A DNA stretch of 39,977 bases, taken from NCBI GenBank assembly GCA_030840805.1, contig JAVEDU010000060.1:1-39977 (forward strand). Reading direction: 5' to 3'. How positions within the stretch are numbered: position 1 is the stretch's first letter; the number at the start of each line of letters is the position of its first letter. The notes beneath the pieces are model-generated. The model did not search any database. It saw only the letters and a program-made list of their open reading frames with translations, and was not told the origin of the DNA. This document shows positions 1-7,389 of the stretch, one piece after another. The stretch is from Actinomycetota bacterium. GTDB lineage: Bacteria > Actinomycetota > Actinomycetes > Mycobacteriales > HKI-0501. A program made the position numbers and the translations under genes.

Positions 1-28
1 CCGGCCGACACGCCGGCGTGTCGGCCGG
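1..28. terminator. Perfect palindrome, probable terminator of an upstream gene
   Basis: Bases 1-14 are the exact reverse complement of bases 15-28, so the transcript can fold into a very GC-rich hairpin. There is no U-tract, which is common for actinobacterial terminators. The gene it would serve lies outside the window to the left. It separates that gene from the flgB promoter region; bases 29-243 contain no convincing gene. Confidence 0.55.
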
Positions 29-122
29 GAACCCCGTGATCAAACGCGCGGGGGTCCCGGTGCGCCGGGGTCGGCCGTTCGGGTGAACGTCCCACCCCAA
101 CCGGTCGGATCCACAGAAGTCA

Positions 123-150
123 CTCAAGGTGATGGGCAATTCGACCCGAA
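123..150 (+). promoter_or_regulatory. Putative sigma-28-type promoter of flgB unit
   Basis: CTCA at 123-126 and CCCGAA at 145-150 are separated by 18 bases. The same two-box arrangement recurs before flgD, flbD, fliM and flhA in this window. Transcription would start near 157 and leave a leader of about 85 bases before flgB. A 13-base sequence at 74-86 (GCCGTTCGGGTGA) recurs upstream of fliM, and a short palindrome (191-203, GGATCG-G-CGATCC) lies in the leader. The spacer is the longest of the five, so this is one of the weaker matches. Confidence 0.5.
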
Positions 151-243
151 GTAACACATGAGCACGGACTGCTCGCTGTGCGACCGCCATGGATCGGCGA
201 TCCGCACCCCCCAGACAGCACCATTGTCGAGAGAGGCAAGTCC

Positions 244-582
244 GTGTCCGACGTCACCTTTGTGGCGCTGCACAGTGCCCTGAACGGGCTCTCGCTGCGT
301 CAGCGCGTCATTGCCGACAACATCGCGAACATCAACACGCCGGACTACCACGCCAAGCGCGTGGAGTTCGAGAACGCGCTCTCCGGGGCGGTCAGCGAGG
401 GCACCGGCGCCACCTCGGCCACGGTCGGGACCTCGCTCGAGCCCACTCGCGAGGACGGCAACAACGTCAACCTCGACCACGAGACGCTCGCGAACGTCGA
501 CACCGGCCTGCGGTACCAGCTGATGCTGCGCGCGGTCGACTCGAAGTTCGGCCTCCTCCGCGACGCGCTCCGGAGCTCCTGA
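244..582 (+). CDS. flgB: Flagellar basal-body proximal rod protein FlgB
   Basis: Structural protein of the proximal rod, exported by the flagellar type III system and assembled on FliE and the MS ring. The 112-residue product has the rod/hook family N-terminal signature [13 protein letters not shown] and a C-terminal helix ending [17 protein letters not shown], as in FlgB. The GTG at 244 is preferred because an AGAGAGG ribosome site sits 7 bases upstream and it gives the family's usual N-terminus; an in-frame GTG at 178 lacks a ribosome site. It is the first gene of a run of overlapping flagellar genes, and its stop overlaps the flgC start by one base. Confidence 0.93.
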   Translation: MSDVTFVALHSALNGLSLRQRVIADNIANINTPDYHAKRVEFENALSGAVSEGTGATSATVGTSLEPTREDGNNVNLDHETLANVDTGLRYQLMLRAVDSKFGLLRDALRSS

Positions 583-986
583 TGCCCCTCTTCGGTGCCA
601 TCGGCACCGCGGGGACCGGCGTCACGGTGTACCGCAAGTGGCTCGACGCGATCTCGGACAACATCGCCAACATCAACACGGTGCGGCCGACCAGCGGCCC
701 GGCGTTCCAGGAGCGATTCGTGATCGCCCAGTCGGTGACCAGCCCGGACGGTACGGGCGGCGTACAGGTCGGCGGCATCGCGCTCGGCAACGCCGCGGGC
801 CGCATGGTGTACGACCCCCAGCACCCGATGGCGGATGCGGGCGGTTACGTCCGGATGCCCGACATCGACCTGGGCAGCCAGATGACTCAAATGATCATGG
901 CGCAGCGCGGTTACGAGGCGAATCTCGCCGTCGTGGACCGGGCGAAGGACGCCTACCAGGCCGCGATCCAGCTCGGGAGAAACTGA
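582..986 (+). CDS. flgC: Flagellar basal-body proximal rod protein FlgC
   Basis: Second proximal-rod protein, partner of FlgB. The 134-residue product starts [13 protein letters not shown], carries the rod signature SDNIANINT near residues 25-33, and ends with the FlgC-type helix containing [17 protein letters not shown]. The length matches the family. The start ATG shares its A with the flgB stop (TGATG), implying translational coupling, and its stop overlaps the fliE start in the same way. No flgF or flgG (distal rod) follows anywhere in the window. Confidence 0.94.
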   Translation: MPLFGAIGTAGTGVTVYRKWLDAISDNIANINTVRPTSGPAFQERFVIAQSVTSPDGTGGVQVGGIALGNAAGRMVYDPQHPMADAGGYVRMPDIDLGSQMTQMIMAQRGYEANLAVVDRAKDAYQAAIQLGRN

Positions 987-1312
987 TGACCGCCCCCATC
1001 GAGGCCATCATGACCAGCGTTGCCCCCACCACCGCCGTCGCTCCCCTCGAGATGGGGGACGTCTCCGGCGCCGCCGCCGCGGCGGGCCCGAACGAGGCCT
1101 TCGCCGCCAAGCTCGGCGGTGCCCTGGAGAACCTCCAGGCCACCCAGTCGAAGGCGGACGACCTCGCCGTGCAGGCCGCCACCGGCACCCTGCAGGACGT
1201 CCACGACTACACGATCGCGTCCACCGAGGCCGCCCTCGCCACCCAGCTGACCGTCGCGCTGCGTAACAAGGCCGTCGAGGCGTTCAACGAGATCATGAGG
1301 ATGCCGGCCTGA
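986..1312 (+). CDS. fliE: Flagellar hook-basal body complex protein FliE
   Basis: Adaptor between the MS ring and the rod, and the first export substrate of the flagellar apparatus. The 108-residue product has a low-complexity Ala-rich N-terminus, then the family core with [13 protein letters not shown] (about residues 39-51) and the C-terminal block [19 protein letters not shown] typical of FliE. F39-x3-L43 fits the Fxxx-hydrophobic gate-recognition motif known for early export substrates. It overlaps flgC and fliF by one base each (TGATG junctions). Confidence 0.93.
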   Translation: MTAPIEAIMTSVAPTTAVAPLEMGDVSGAAAAAGPNEAFAAKLGGALENLQATQSKADDLAVQAATGTLQDVHDYTIASTEAALATQLTVALRNKAVEAFNEIMRMPA

Positions 1313-2916
1313 TGGTGAACAAGGCGACCGACGCGTTCCGCCGGTTCGGGAAGACCTTCGGGTCGTTCTCCCCGGGCCAGAAGACCGTCGCCATCTTCGC
1401 GGTGCTCGCCATCGTGGTCGGCGGCTTCCTCTTCTCCAGCTGGGTCACCAAGCCCACCTACTCCCCCCTGTTCTCCAACCTCGCCGCGGCCGACGCCGCC
1501 GCGATCGTCGAGAAGCTGACCGCCGAGAACACCCCGTACCAGCTCGCCGCGGGTGGCCAGACGATCATGGTGCCGCAGGACAAGGTGTACGACCTGCGGC
1601 TGGCGATGTCCGGTGCCGGCCTCCCGGCCCAGCAGGACGGCGGGTACTCGCTGCTCGACAAGCAGGGCGTCACGACGAGCGAGTTCCAGCAGCAGGTCAC
1701 CTACCAGCGCGCGATGGAAGGCGAGCTGGCCAAGACCGTCAAGTCGATCGACGGCGTCCAGGCCGCGGTCGTGCACCTCGCGATGCCGGAGAAGTCGGTG
1801 TTCGCCGACGAGGAGAAGAAGCCCACCGCGGCGGTCCTCGTCGAGCTCGGCCCGGGCAAGAAGCTCGCGCCGCAGCAGGTGCAGTCCATCGTGAACCTCA
1901 CCTCCTCCAGCATCTCCGGGCTCGCCCCGGAGGACGTCACGGTCGCCGACTCCACCGGCGCGCTCCTCTCCACCGCCGGTGCGGTGGGCGGCGGCGCCGG
2001 AGTGGCCGACGCCCGGACGCAGGCCACCCACGAGTACGAGGACCGGCTCGCCGCGAGCATCCAGTCGATGCTCGACCAGGTCGTCGGCCCCGGTCACTCC
2101 GTGGCGAAGGTGACCTCGCAGCTCGACTTCGACCAGACCCAGACGAAGACCGAGAAGTTCACCAGCGACCCGAAGACCAAGGCGCTGAAGGAGAGCGCCA
2201 CCAACGAGACGTACAACGGCACCGGCGGCGGCGGCGCCGGCGTGCTGGGCCCGGACAACATCCAGGTCCCGGCCGGCACGGCGGCCGGCAACGGCACGTA
2301 CGACAAGAAGTCGAGCGCCACCGAGAACGCCGTGGACAAGGTCACCGAGGTCCGCAACGCGGCGCCGGGCGCCGTGGTCCGGCAGTCCGTCTCGGTCCTG
2401 CTCGACGCGAAGACGTCGGCCAGCCTGCCGGCCGGCGAGGTGCAGAAGCTGGTGTCCGGCGCGGCCGGGATCAACACGGCCCGCGGCGACCAGGTGTACG
2501 TCAGCCAGATGCCGTTCGACGGCACCGCGGCGACCGCCGCGCAGAAGGACCTCGCCGCGGCGAAGGCCGACGAGCAGCGGGCGCAGTACATGTCCATCGG
2601 CAAGACGGCGGGTCTCGGCCTGCTGGTCGCGCTGCTGGTCTTCTTCGCCTGGCGCCAGAGCAAGAAGACGCGGCGCAGCGACGTCAGCTACGCGGAGCTC
2701 GAGCGGCTCGACGACACCGAGCTCGCGGAGCTGGAGGGCTTCCGGGCCCGGGAGCTCGCCGCCGCGAACCGCACCGCGCTCGAGGGCGGTGCCCGCGGGC
2801 CGGCCGACCCCGATCCGTCCGCGCACAAGCGTGACGAGATCAGCGCCATGGTCGACCGCCAGCCGGACGAGGTCGCTCAGCTGCTCCGCGGCTGGCTCGC
2901 GGACCGGAGGAGCTGA
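1312..2916 (+). CDS. fliF: Flagellar MS-ring protein FliF
   Basis: Forms the membrane MS ring that houses the export gate and carries the C ring. The 534-residue product has an N-terminal membrane segment (about residues 24-43), a YscJ/FliF secretory domain with YSLLDKQGVTTSEF and QRAMEGELAKTV motifs, a second ring domain, a poorly conserved glycine-rich stretch (about 300-330), a second membrane segment near residues 430-445, and an acidic tail that would bind FliG. The length is usual for FliF. It is separated from fliG by two bases. Confidence 0.97.
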   Translation: MVNKATDAFRRFGKTFGSFSPGQKTVAIFAVLAIVVGGFLFSSWVTKPTYSPLFSNLAAADAAAIVEKLTAENTPYQLAAGGQTIMVPQDKVYDLRLAMSGAGLPAQQDGGYSLLDKQGVTTSEFQQQVTYQRAMEGELAKTVKSIDGVQAAVVHLAMPEKSVFADEEKKPTAAVLVELGPGKKLAPQQVQSIVNLTSSSISGLAPEDVTVADSTGALLSTAGAVGGGAGVADARTQATHEYEDRLAASIQSMLDQVVGPGHSVAKVTSQLDFDQTQTKTEKFTSDPKTKALKESATNETYNGTGGGGAGVLGPDNIQVPAGTAAGNGTYDKKSSATENAVDKVTEVRNAAPGAVVRQSVSVLLDAKTSASLPAGEVQKLVSGAAGINTARGDQVYVSQMPFDGTAATAAQKDLAAAKADEQRAQYMSIGKTAGLGLLVALLVFFAWRQSKKTRRSDVSYAELERLDDTELAELEGFRARELAAANRTALEGGARGPADPDPSAHKRDEISAMVDRQPDEVAQLLRGWLADRRS

Positions 2917-2918
2917 CC

Positions 2919-3926
2919 ATGGGCGACGCGAACGGCCTGCGGAAGGCCGCCGTCCTCCTGGTCCAGATGGGCAAGGACCAGTCGAGCAAGATCCTGTCCC
3001 AGATGCGGGACGCCGAGGTCGAGGAGCTCACCGCCGAGATCGTCCGGCTCCAGAACGTGGACGCCGAGCTCGCGTACTCGGTGATCGACGAGTTCCACGA
3101 GATGGTGACCGCGCGGCGCTTCGCCGGCGAGGGCGGGCTCAACTTCGCCCGCGACCTGCTGGAGTCCTCGCTCGGTGAGGAACGCGCCGCCGAGGTCATG
3201 GAGCGGCTGTCCGCCGCCGTGATGAACGCGCCGTTCAAGTTCGTCACCCAGGCCGACCCGCGGCAGGTGCAGTCGTTCCTCCAGGACGAGCACCCGCAGA
3301 CGATCGCGCTGGTGCTGGCGCACCTGTCCGCCGAGCGGGCCACCGCGATCATCGCCGGCCTCGTGCCGGCGCTGCAGGCCGATGTCGCGCACCGCATCGC
3401 GGTCATGGACCGCACTTCGCCGGACATCATCCGGCAGGTCGAGGAGCAGCTGGAGCGCAAGCTCTCCGGCGTCCTCCTCCAGGGCGACATGTCGGCGGAG
3501 GTCGGTGGCCTGCAGCCGCTGGTCGACATCATCAACCGCGCCGACCGGGCCACCGAGCGCCTCATCCTCGAGGGACTCGAGGGCCGGGACCCCTCCCTCG
3601 CGGAGGAGGTCCGGAGCCGGATGTTCATGTTCGAGGACATCATCACGCTCGAGGACCGCGCGGTGCAGCTCGTGCTGCGCCAGGTCGAGACGCCGGACCT
3701 CGCCACCGCTCTCAAGGGCGTGCGGGACGACGTCCGCGACAAGGTCATGCGCAACCTCTCCGAGCGCGCGTCGGAGAACCTCGCCGACGAGATCGAGATG
3801 CTCGGCCCGGTGCGCCTGCGCACGGTCGAGGAGTCGCAGGCCAAGATCGTCCAGGCCATCCGCGTGCTCGAGGAGTCCGGGCAGATCGTCGTGCGGCGAG
3901 GGGGCGACGATGAGTTCGTCGCATGA
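2919..3926 (+). CDS. fliG: Flagellar motor switch protein FliG
   Basis: C-ring protein that binds FliF and transmits stator torque. The 335-residue product begins GLRKAAVLLVQMGKDQSSKIL (FliG N domain), carries the middle-domain EHPQ motif (DEHPQTIALVLAHL, about residue 125), the MFMFEDI segment, and a C-terminal domain with LKGVRDDVRDKVMRNLSERA, where the torque-generating charged residues lie. The ATG follows the fliF stop by two bases and has GGAGG just upstream (in CGGAGGAGC). The last 17 bases overlap the start of fliH, so the two are almost certainly co-translated. Confidence 0.97.
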   Translation: MGDANGLRKAAVLLVQMGKDQSSKILSQMRDAEVEELTAEIVRLQNVDAELAYSVIDEFHEMVTARRFAGEGGLNFARDLLESSLGEERAAEVMERLSAAVMNAPFKFVTQADPRQVQSFLQDEHPQTIALVLAHLSAERATAIIAGLVPALQADVAHRIAVMDRTSPDIIRQVEEQLERKLSGVLLQGDMSAEVGGLQPLVDIINRADRATERLILEGLEGRDPSLAEEVRSRMFMFEDIITLEDRAVQLVLRQVETPDLATALKGVRDDVRDKVMRNLSERASENLADEIEMLGPVRLRTVEESQAKIVQAIRVLEESGQIVVRRGGDDEFVA

Positions 3927-4626
3927 GTTCCGGCCGCTGGGCCTGGTGAGCACCGAGGAGCCCACGGTGCGGGCCGCGGGGTTCACCACGGACCTGCGCC
4001 GGTCCACCCCGAAGGCGCCCGTCGCCGTCCCGGTGGACGGCGGCTGGCGGTCCGCGACGTCCGGCGACCTGATCGACCAGGTCCGCGAGGCCGCCCGGTC
4101 CGAGGGCTATGCCGCCGGCTGGGGCGAGGGACGCCGGGTTGCCGGTGCCGAGGCCCGGGCCCGCGCGGCCGCCGTGTCCGCCGAGGCGGGCGCCGCGGAA
4201 GGCGCCCGGCAGAAGCGGCACGCGTCCGCGGTCGCCGCGCTGGCCGATGCGGCCACCGCCCTGGAGACCCGGGCGGTACCGGTGCTGGACGAGTTCTCCG
4301 ACGCGATCCTCGCCGCCGCGCTGGTGCTCGCCGAGGCCGTGCTCGGGCGGGAGCTCGCGCTCGGCGGCGACGGCGGTGCGATCGCGCTCCGCCGGGCGCT
4401 GGACCTCGCCCCGAAGCTGCGGCCCGTGACGGTCCGCCTCCACCCGGAGGACCTCGTCACGCTGTCGCTCACCGGCTCCACCGTCGAGATCGACGGCCGC
4501 ACGGTCACCCTGGTGCCGGACGCGTCCGTCGGCCGCGGCGGGGCGATCGCGGAATGCGACGCCACCCAGGTCGACGCGCGGCTCGGTGCCGCGCTCGACC
4601 GCGTCGGAACGGCGCTCCTCCCGTGA
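3910..4626 (+). CDS. fliH: Flagellar assembly protein FliH
   Basis: Stator-like regulator of the export ATPase FliI in the cytoplasm. The 238-residue product has a poorly conserved N-terminus, a central Ala/Arg-rich helical region (about residues 75-130) likely to be coiled coil, and a C-terminal FliH/YscL-type domain with DEFSDAILAAALVLAEAVLGREL. Identification rests on that domain and on position between fliG and fliI. The ATG lies inside fliG (17-base overlap) and the stop overlaps the fliI GTG by four bases. Confidence 0.85.
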   Translation: MSSSHEFRPLGLVSTEEPTVRAAGFTTDLRRSTPKAPVAVPVDGGWRSATSGDLIDQVREAARSEGYAAGWGEGRRVAGAEARARAAAVSAEAGAAEGARQKRHASAVAALADAATALETRAVPVLDEFSDAILAAALVLAEAVLGRELALGGDGGAIALRRALDLAPKLRPVTVRLHPEDLVTLSLTGSTVEIDGRTVTLVPDASVGRGGAIAECDATQVDARLGAALDRVGTALLP

Positions 4627-5969
4627 CGGCGACCTCTGTCCTGCCGCCGTCGCTGCGGGCGCGGGTCGACGCCGCCGTGGCCGCTGCCCGTCCGCGCGTC
4701 ACCGGCCGCGTCACCGGAGTCCTCGGACTCACCCTGACGGCGGCCGGCGCGGACGCGGCGGTCGGCGAGGTCGTCCTCATCGGTACGGGCGCCAGCGCCG
4801 TGGCGGCCGAGGTCGCGGCCATCGGCGCGAACGCCGCCGGTCAGCCGACCCTCACCTGCATGCCGCTCGGTCAGCTGCACGGTATCCGGGTCGGCGACCC
4901 GGTCTCGCCGACCGGTGGGCCGCTCCAGATCTCGGTGGGGGAGTCGCTGCGCGGCCGGGTCCTCAACGGGCTCGGCCAGCCGATCGACGGCGGCCCGCCG
5001 CTGACCGACTGCCAGCTCGTCGCGGTCGAGGCCCTCGCCCCGAACGCCCTGCTGCGCCGCCGGGTCGACACCGCGCTGCCGCTGGGGGTGCGGGCCCTGG
5101 ACACCCTCGTGCCGTGCGGGCGCGGTCAGCGCCTCGGCATCTTCGCCGGTTCGGGCGTCGGCAAGTCCTCGCTGCTGTCCATGATCGCCCGCGGTACCGA
5201 GGCGGAGATCTCCGTCATCGCGCTGGTCGGCGAGCGTGGCCGCGAGGTCCGGGAGTTCCTGGAGAACGACCTGGGCCCCGAGGGCCTCGCCCGCTCGGTC
5301 GTCGTCGTGGCGACCGGTGACGAGCCGCCCGCGGTCCGGATGCGTGCCGCGTTCGTCGCGACCCGGATCGCGGAGTGGTTCCGCGACGAGGGCGCCGATG
5401 TCCTGCTGATGATGGACAGCGTGACCCGCGTCGCCCTGGCGCAGCGCGAGATCGGCCTGTCCGCGGGGGAGCCGCCGGCGACGCGGGGCTACCCGCCCTC
5501 GGCGTTCGCACTGCTGCCGCGCCTGCTGGAGCGGGCCGGGCCCGGTCAGCACGGCACGATCACCGGGATCTACACGGTGCTCGTCGAGGGCGACGACCAC
5601 AACGAGCCCATCGGCGACACGGCCCGGTCCATCCTGGACGGCCACATCGTCCTGGACCGGAGGCTGGCCACCGCCGGCCACTTCCCGACCATCGACGTGC
5701 TCGACTCGATCTCCCGGGTCGCCGGCACGATCACCACGCCGGAGCAGCGCGCCATCGCGACCGAGCTGCGCCGGCTGCTCGCCGCTCGGCGGGACGCCAA
5801 GGAACTGATCGAGATCGGCGCGTACGTCCCGGGTACCAACCCCGAGGTCGACCGCGCCACCGCGCTCACCCCGGCGATCGACGCCTTCCTCCGGCAGGCG
5901 ATGGACGACCAGACCCCGGCCGCGGTGTCCTGGCAGGCTCTCGGCGCCCTGCTCAGAGGTGCGGCGTGA
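4623..5969 (+). CDS. fliI: Flagellum-specific export ATPase FliI
   Basis: Cytoplasmic F1-beta-like ATPase that energises and orders flagellar protein export. The 448-residue product contains the Walker A loop GSGVGKSS (about residues 176-183), the strand VALVGERGREVREF, the Walker B strand VLLMMDSVTR, and the family signature PPATRGYPPSAF before a C-terminal helical domain. The start GTG overlaps the fliH stop (GTGA). The length matches the family. Confidence 0.97.
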   Translation: MTATSVLPPSLRARVDAAVAAARPRVTGRVTGVLGLTLTAAGADAAVGEVVLIGTGASAVAAEVAAIGANAAGQPTLTCMPLGQLHGIRVGDPVSPTGGPLQISVGESLRGRVLNGLGQPIDGGPPLTDCQLVAVEALAPNALLRRRVDTALPLGVRALDTLVPCGRGQRLGIFAGSGVGKSSLLSMIARGTEAEISVIALVGERGREVREFLENDLGPEGLARSVVVVATGDEPPAVRMRAAFVATRIAEWFRDEGADVLLMMDSVTRVALAQREIGLSAGEPPATRGYPPSAFALLPRLLERAGPGQHGTITGIYTVLVEGDDHNEPIGDTARSILDGHIVLDRRLATAGHFPTIDVLDSISRVAGTITTPEQRAIATELRRLLAARRDAKELIEIGAYVPGTNPEVDRATALTPAIDAFLRQAMDDQTPAAVSWQALGALLRGAA

Positions 5970-6409
5970 AGCGCGTGTTCCGGCTGGCGTCCGTGCTCCG
6001 GGTCCGCCGCGTCCAGGAGGAGGTGGCCCGTGCCGACCTCCTGCAGGCCAACCGCGAGGTCGGCCGGGCGTGGACGGATGTCGAGCGTCGCGACGCGTAC
6101 CTCGAGTCGCGGCGGGGCGGGTTCACCACCGGTACGTCGGCGGCGTTCATCGGCTCGCTGACGGCCGGGATCGCCCGCGCCTCCGACCTGTCCGCGGCCC
6201 GCGCCGCGCACCAGCTCGCGCAGGACGCCGCGGCCGACCGGGCCTCCGGCTGGACCGAGGCGGCGGCCCGCGTGCAGGCCCTGGAGTCGCTGGAGGAGCG
6301 GCATCGTGCGGCGGTGCGGCTCGCCGACGAGGCGGCCGAGCAGCGTGCCGCGGACGACCGCTCGAGCGCGCAGTTCGTCGCGCGCCGGGCCGCGGAGGAG
6401 ACCGAATGA
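5966..6409 (+). CDS. fliJ: Flagellar export protein FliJ
   Basis: Central stalk-like coiled-coil protein of the export ATPase complex. The 147-residue product starts KRVFRLASVLRVRRVQEEVA, which matches the FliJ opening (FRL..VL..R...E), and is predicted almost wholly helical and rich in Ala, Arg and Glu. Sequence conservation in this family is low; the call also rests on length and on position immediately after fliI. It overlaps its neighbours on both sides by four bases (GTGA and ATGA). Confidence 0.85.
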   Translation: MKRVFRLASVLRVRRVQEEVARADLLQANREVGRAWTDVERRDAYLESRRGGFTTGTSAAFIGSLTAGIARASDLSAARAAHQLAQDAAADRASGWTEAAARVQALESLEERHRAAVRLADEAAEQRAADDRSSAQFVARRAAEETE

Positions 6410-7389
6410 CGATCACCGAGGTCCAGTCCCGGATCAGCGACATCCAGTCCCGCATCGCGACGCTCGCCGGGCCGGCGGTCCTCCGCGCGGCGGGGACCAC
6501 GAAGGCCACCGCCGCCGGCGGCACGGCGTTCGCCGATGCGCTGGCCGGTGCGACCACCGCCGGTGCGTCGGGCGTCACCGGCGACGCCGTGGTCGCGGCG
6601 GCGAAGAAGTACCTCGGCGTGCCGTACGTCTTCGGCGGGACCAACCCGAAGACGGGCCTGGACTGCTCGGGCCTCGTCCAGCGCGTCTACAAGGACCTCG
6701 GCATCGACCTGCCGCGCCTGGTCCGCCACCAGCGGAACGAGGGCACCGCGGTGCCCAACCTCGCGGCGGCGAAGCCCGGCGACCTGCTGATCTTCGAGGG
6801 GTACCAGCACATCGGCATCTACCTCGGCAACAACAAGATGATCCACGCCCCGCAGCCGGGCGAGAGCGTCAAGATCGGCAGCGTCTACGAGAAGCCGACG
6901 TCGATCCGGCGGATCGTCTCCGACGGCGCGGGCGGGGCCGGGTTCAACGCGGCCTCGGTGGCGCGGACGGCCACGGCGGCCGGTGCCAGGCTCTCCGGGG
7001 TGCCGTACGCCGCCCAGTTCACCGCCGCGGCGGAACGGCACGGTCTGCCGCCGGCGCTGCTCGCCGCGGTCGCGAAGGTCGAGTCGAACTACAACCCGAA
7101 CGCGGTCAGCCCGGCGGGTGCCCGCGGGCTGATGCAGTTCATGCCCGCGACCGCCCGCGACTACGGCATCAACCCGATGAACCCGACCCAGGCCATCGAG
7201 GGTGCCGCCCGCAAGCTCTCGGCGGACCTGAAGAGCTTCGGCTCCGTGTCGCTCGCGCTGGCCGCGTACAACGCGGGCCCGGGCGCGGTACGCCAGTACG
7301 GCGGGATCCCCCCGTATGCAGAGACCCAGGCCTACGTCCCGAAGGTGCTCGCCGCGATGACGCGGATCGAGCGAGGAGGAGCCAGATGA
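6406..7389 (+). CDS. Flagellar-operon peptidoglycan hydrolase, NlpC/P60 plus SLT
   Basis: Two-domain wall hydrolase probably opening the thick cell wall for the rod, a job done by FlgJ in proteobacteria. Of 327 residues, about 58-172 form an NlpC/P60 endopeptidase with Cys87 (DCSGL), His135 (HIGIY) and His147 as the likely catalytic triad. About 203-320 form a lytic transglycosylase domain with Glu226 (KVESNYNP), the GLMQFMPATA block and AAYNAGPGAV. There is no signal peptide or membrane segment; instead F42-x3-L46 in the N-terminal 50 residues resembles the export motif in FliE and FliK. It overlaps fliJ and fliK by four bases each, so it belongs to the flagellar operon. Confidence 0.88.
   Translation: MTITEVQSRISDIQSRIATLAGPAVLRAAGTTKATAAGGTAFADALAGATTAGASGVTGDAVVAAAKKYLGVPYVFGGTNPKTGLDCSGLVQRVYKDLGIDLPRLVRHQRNEGTAVPNLAAAKPGDLLIFEGYQHIGIYLGNNKMIHAPQPGESVKIGSVYEKPTSIRRIVSDGAGGAGFNAASVARTATAAGARLSGVPYAAQFTAAAERHGLPPALLAAVAKVESNYNPNAVSPAGARGLMQFMPATARDYGINPMNPTQAIEGAARKLSADLKSFGSVSLALAAYNAGPGAVRQYGGIPPYAETQAYVPKVLAAMTRIERGGAR

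Noticed and set aside
124-480. Minus-strand frame over the flgB leader and flgB
   Set aside because: It overlaps flgB and its candidate promoter, has no ribosome site, and encodes no known domain.
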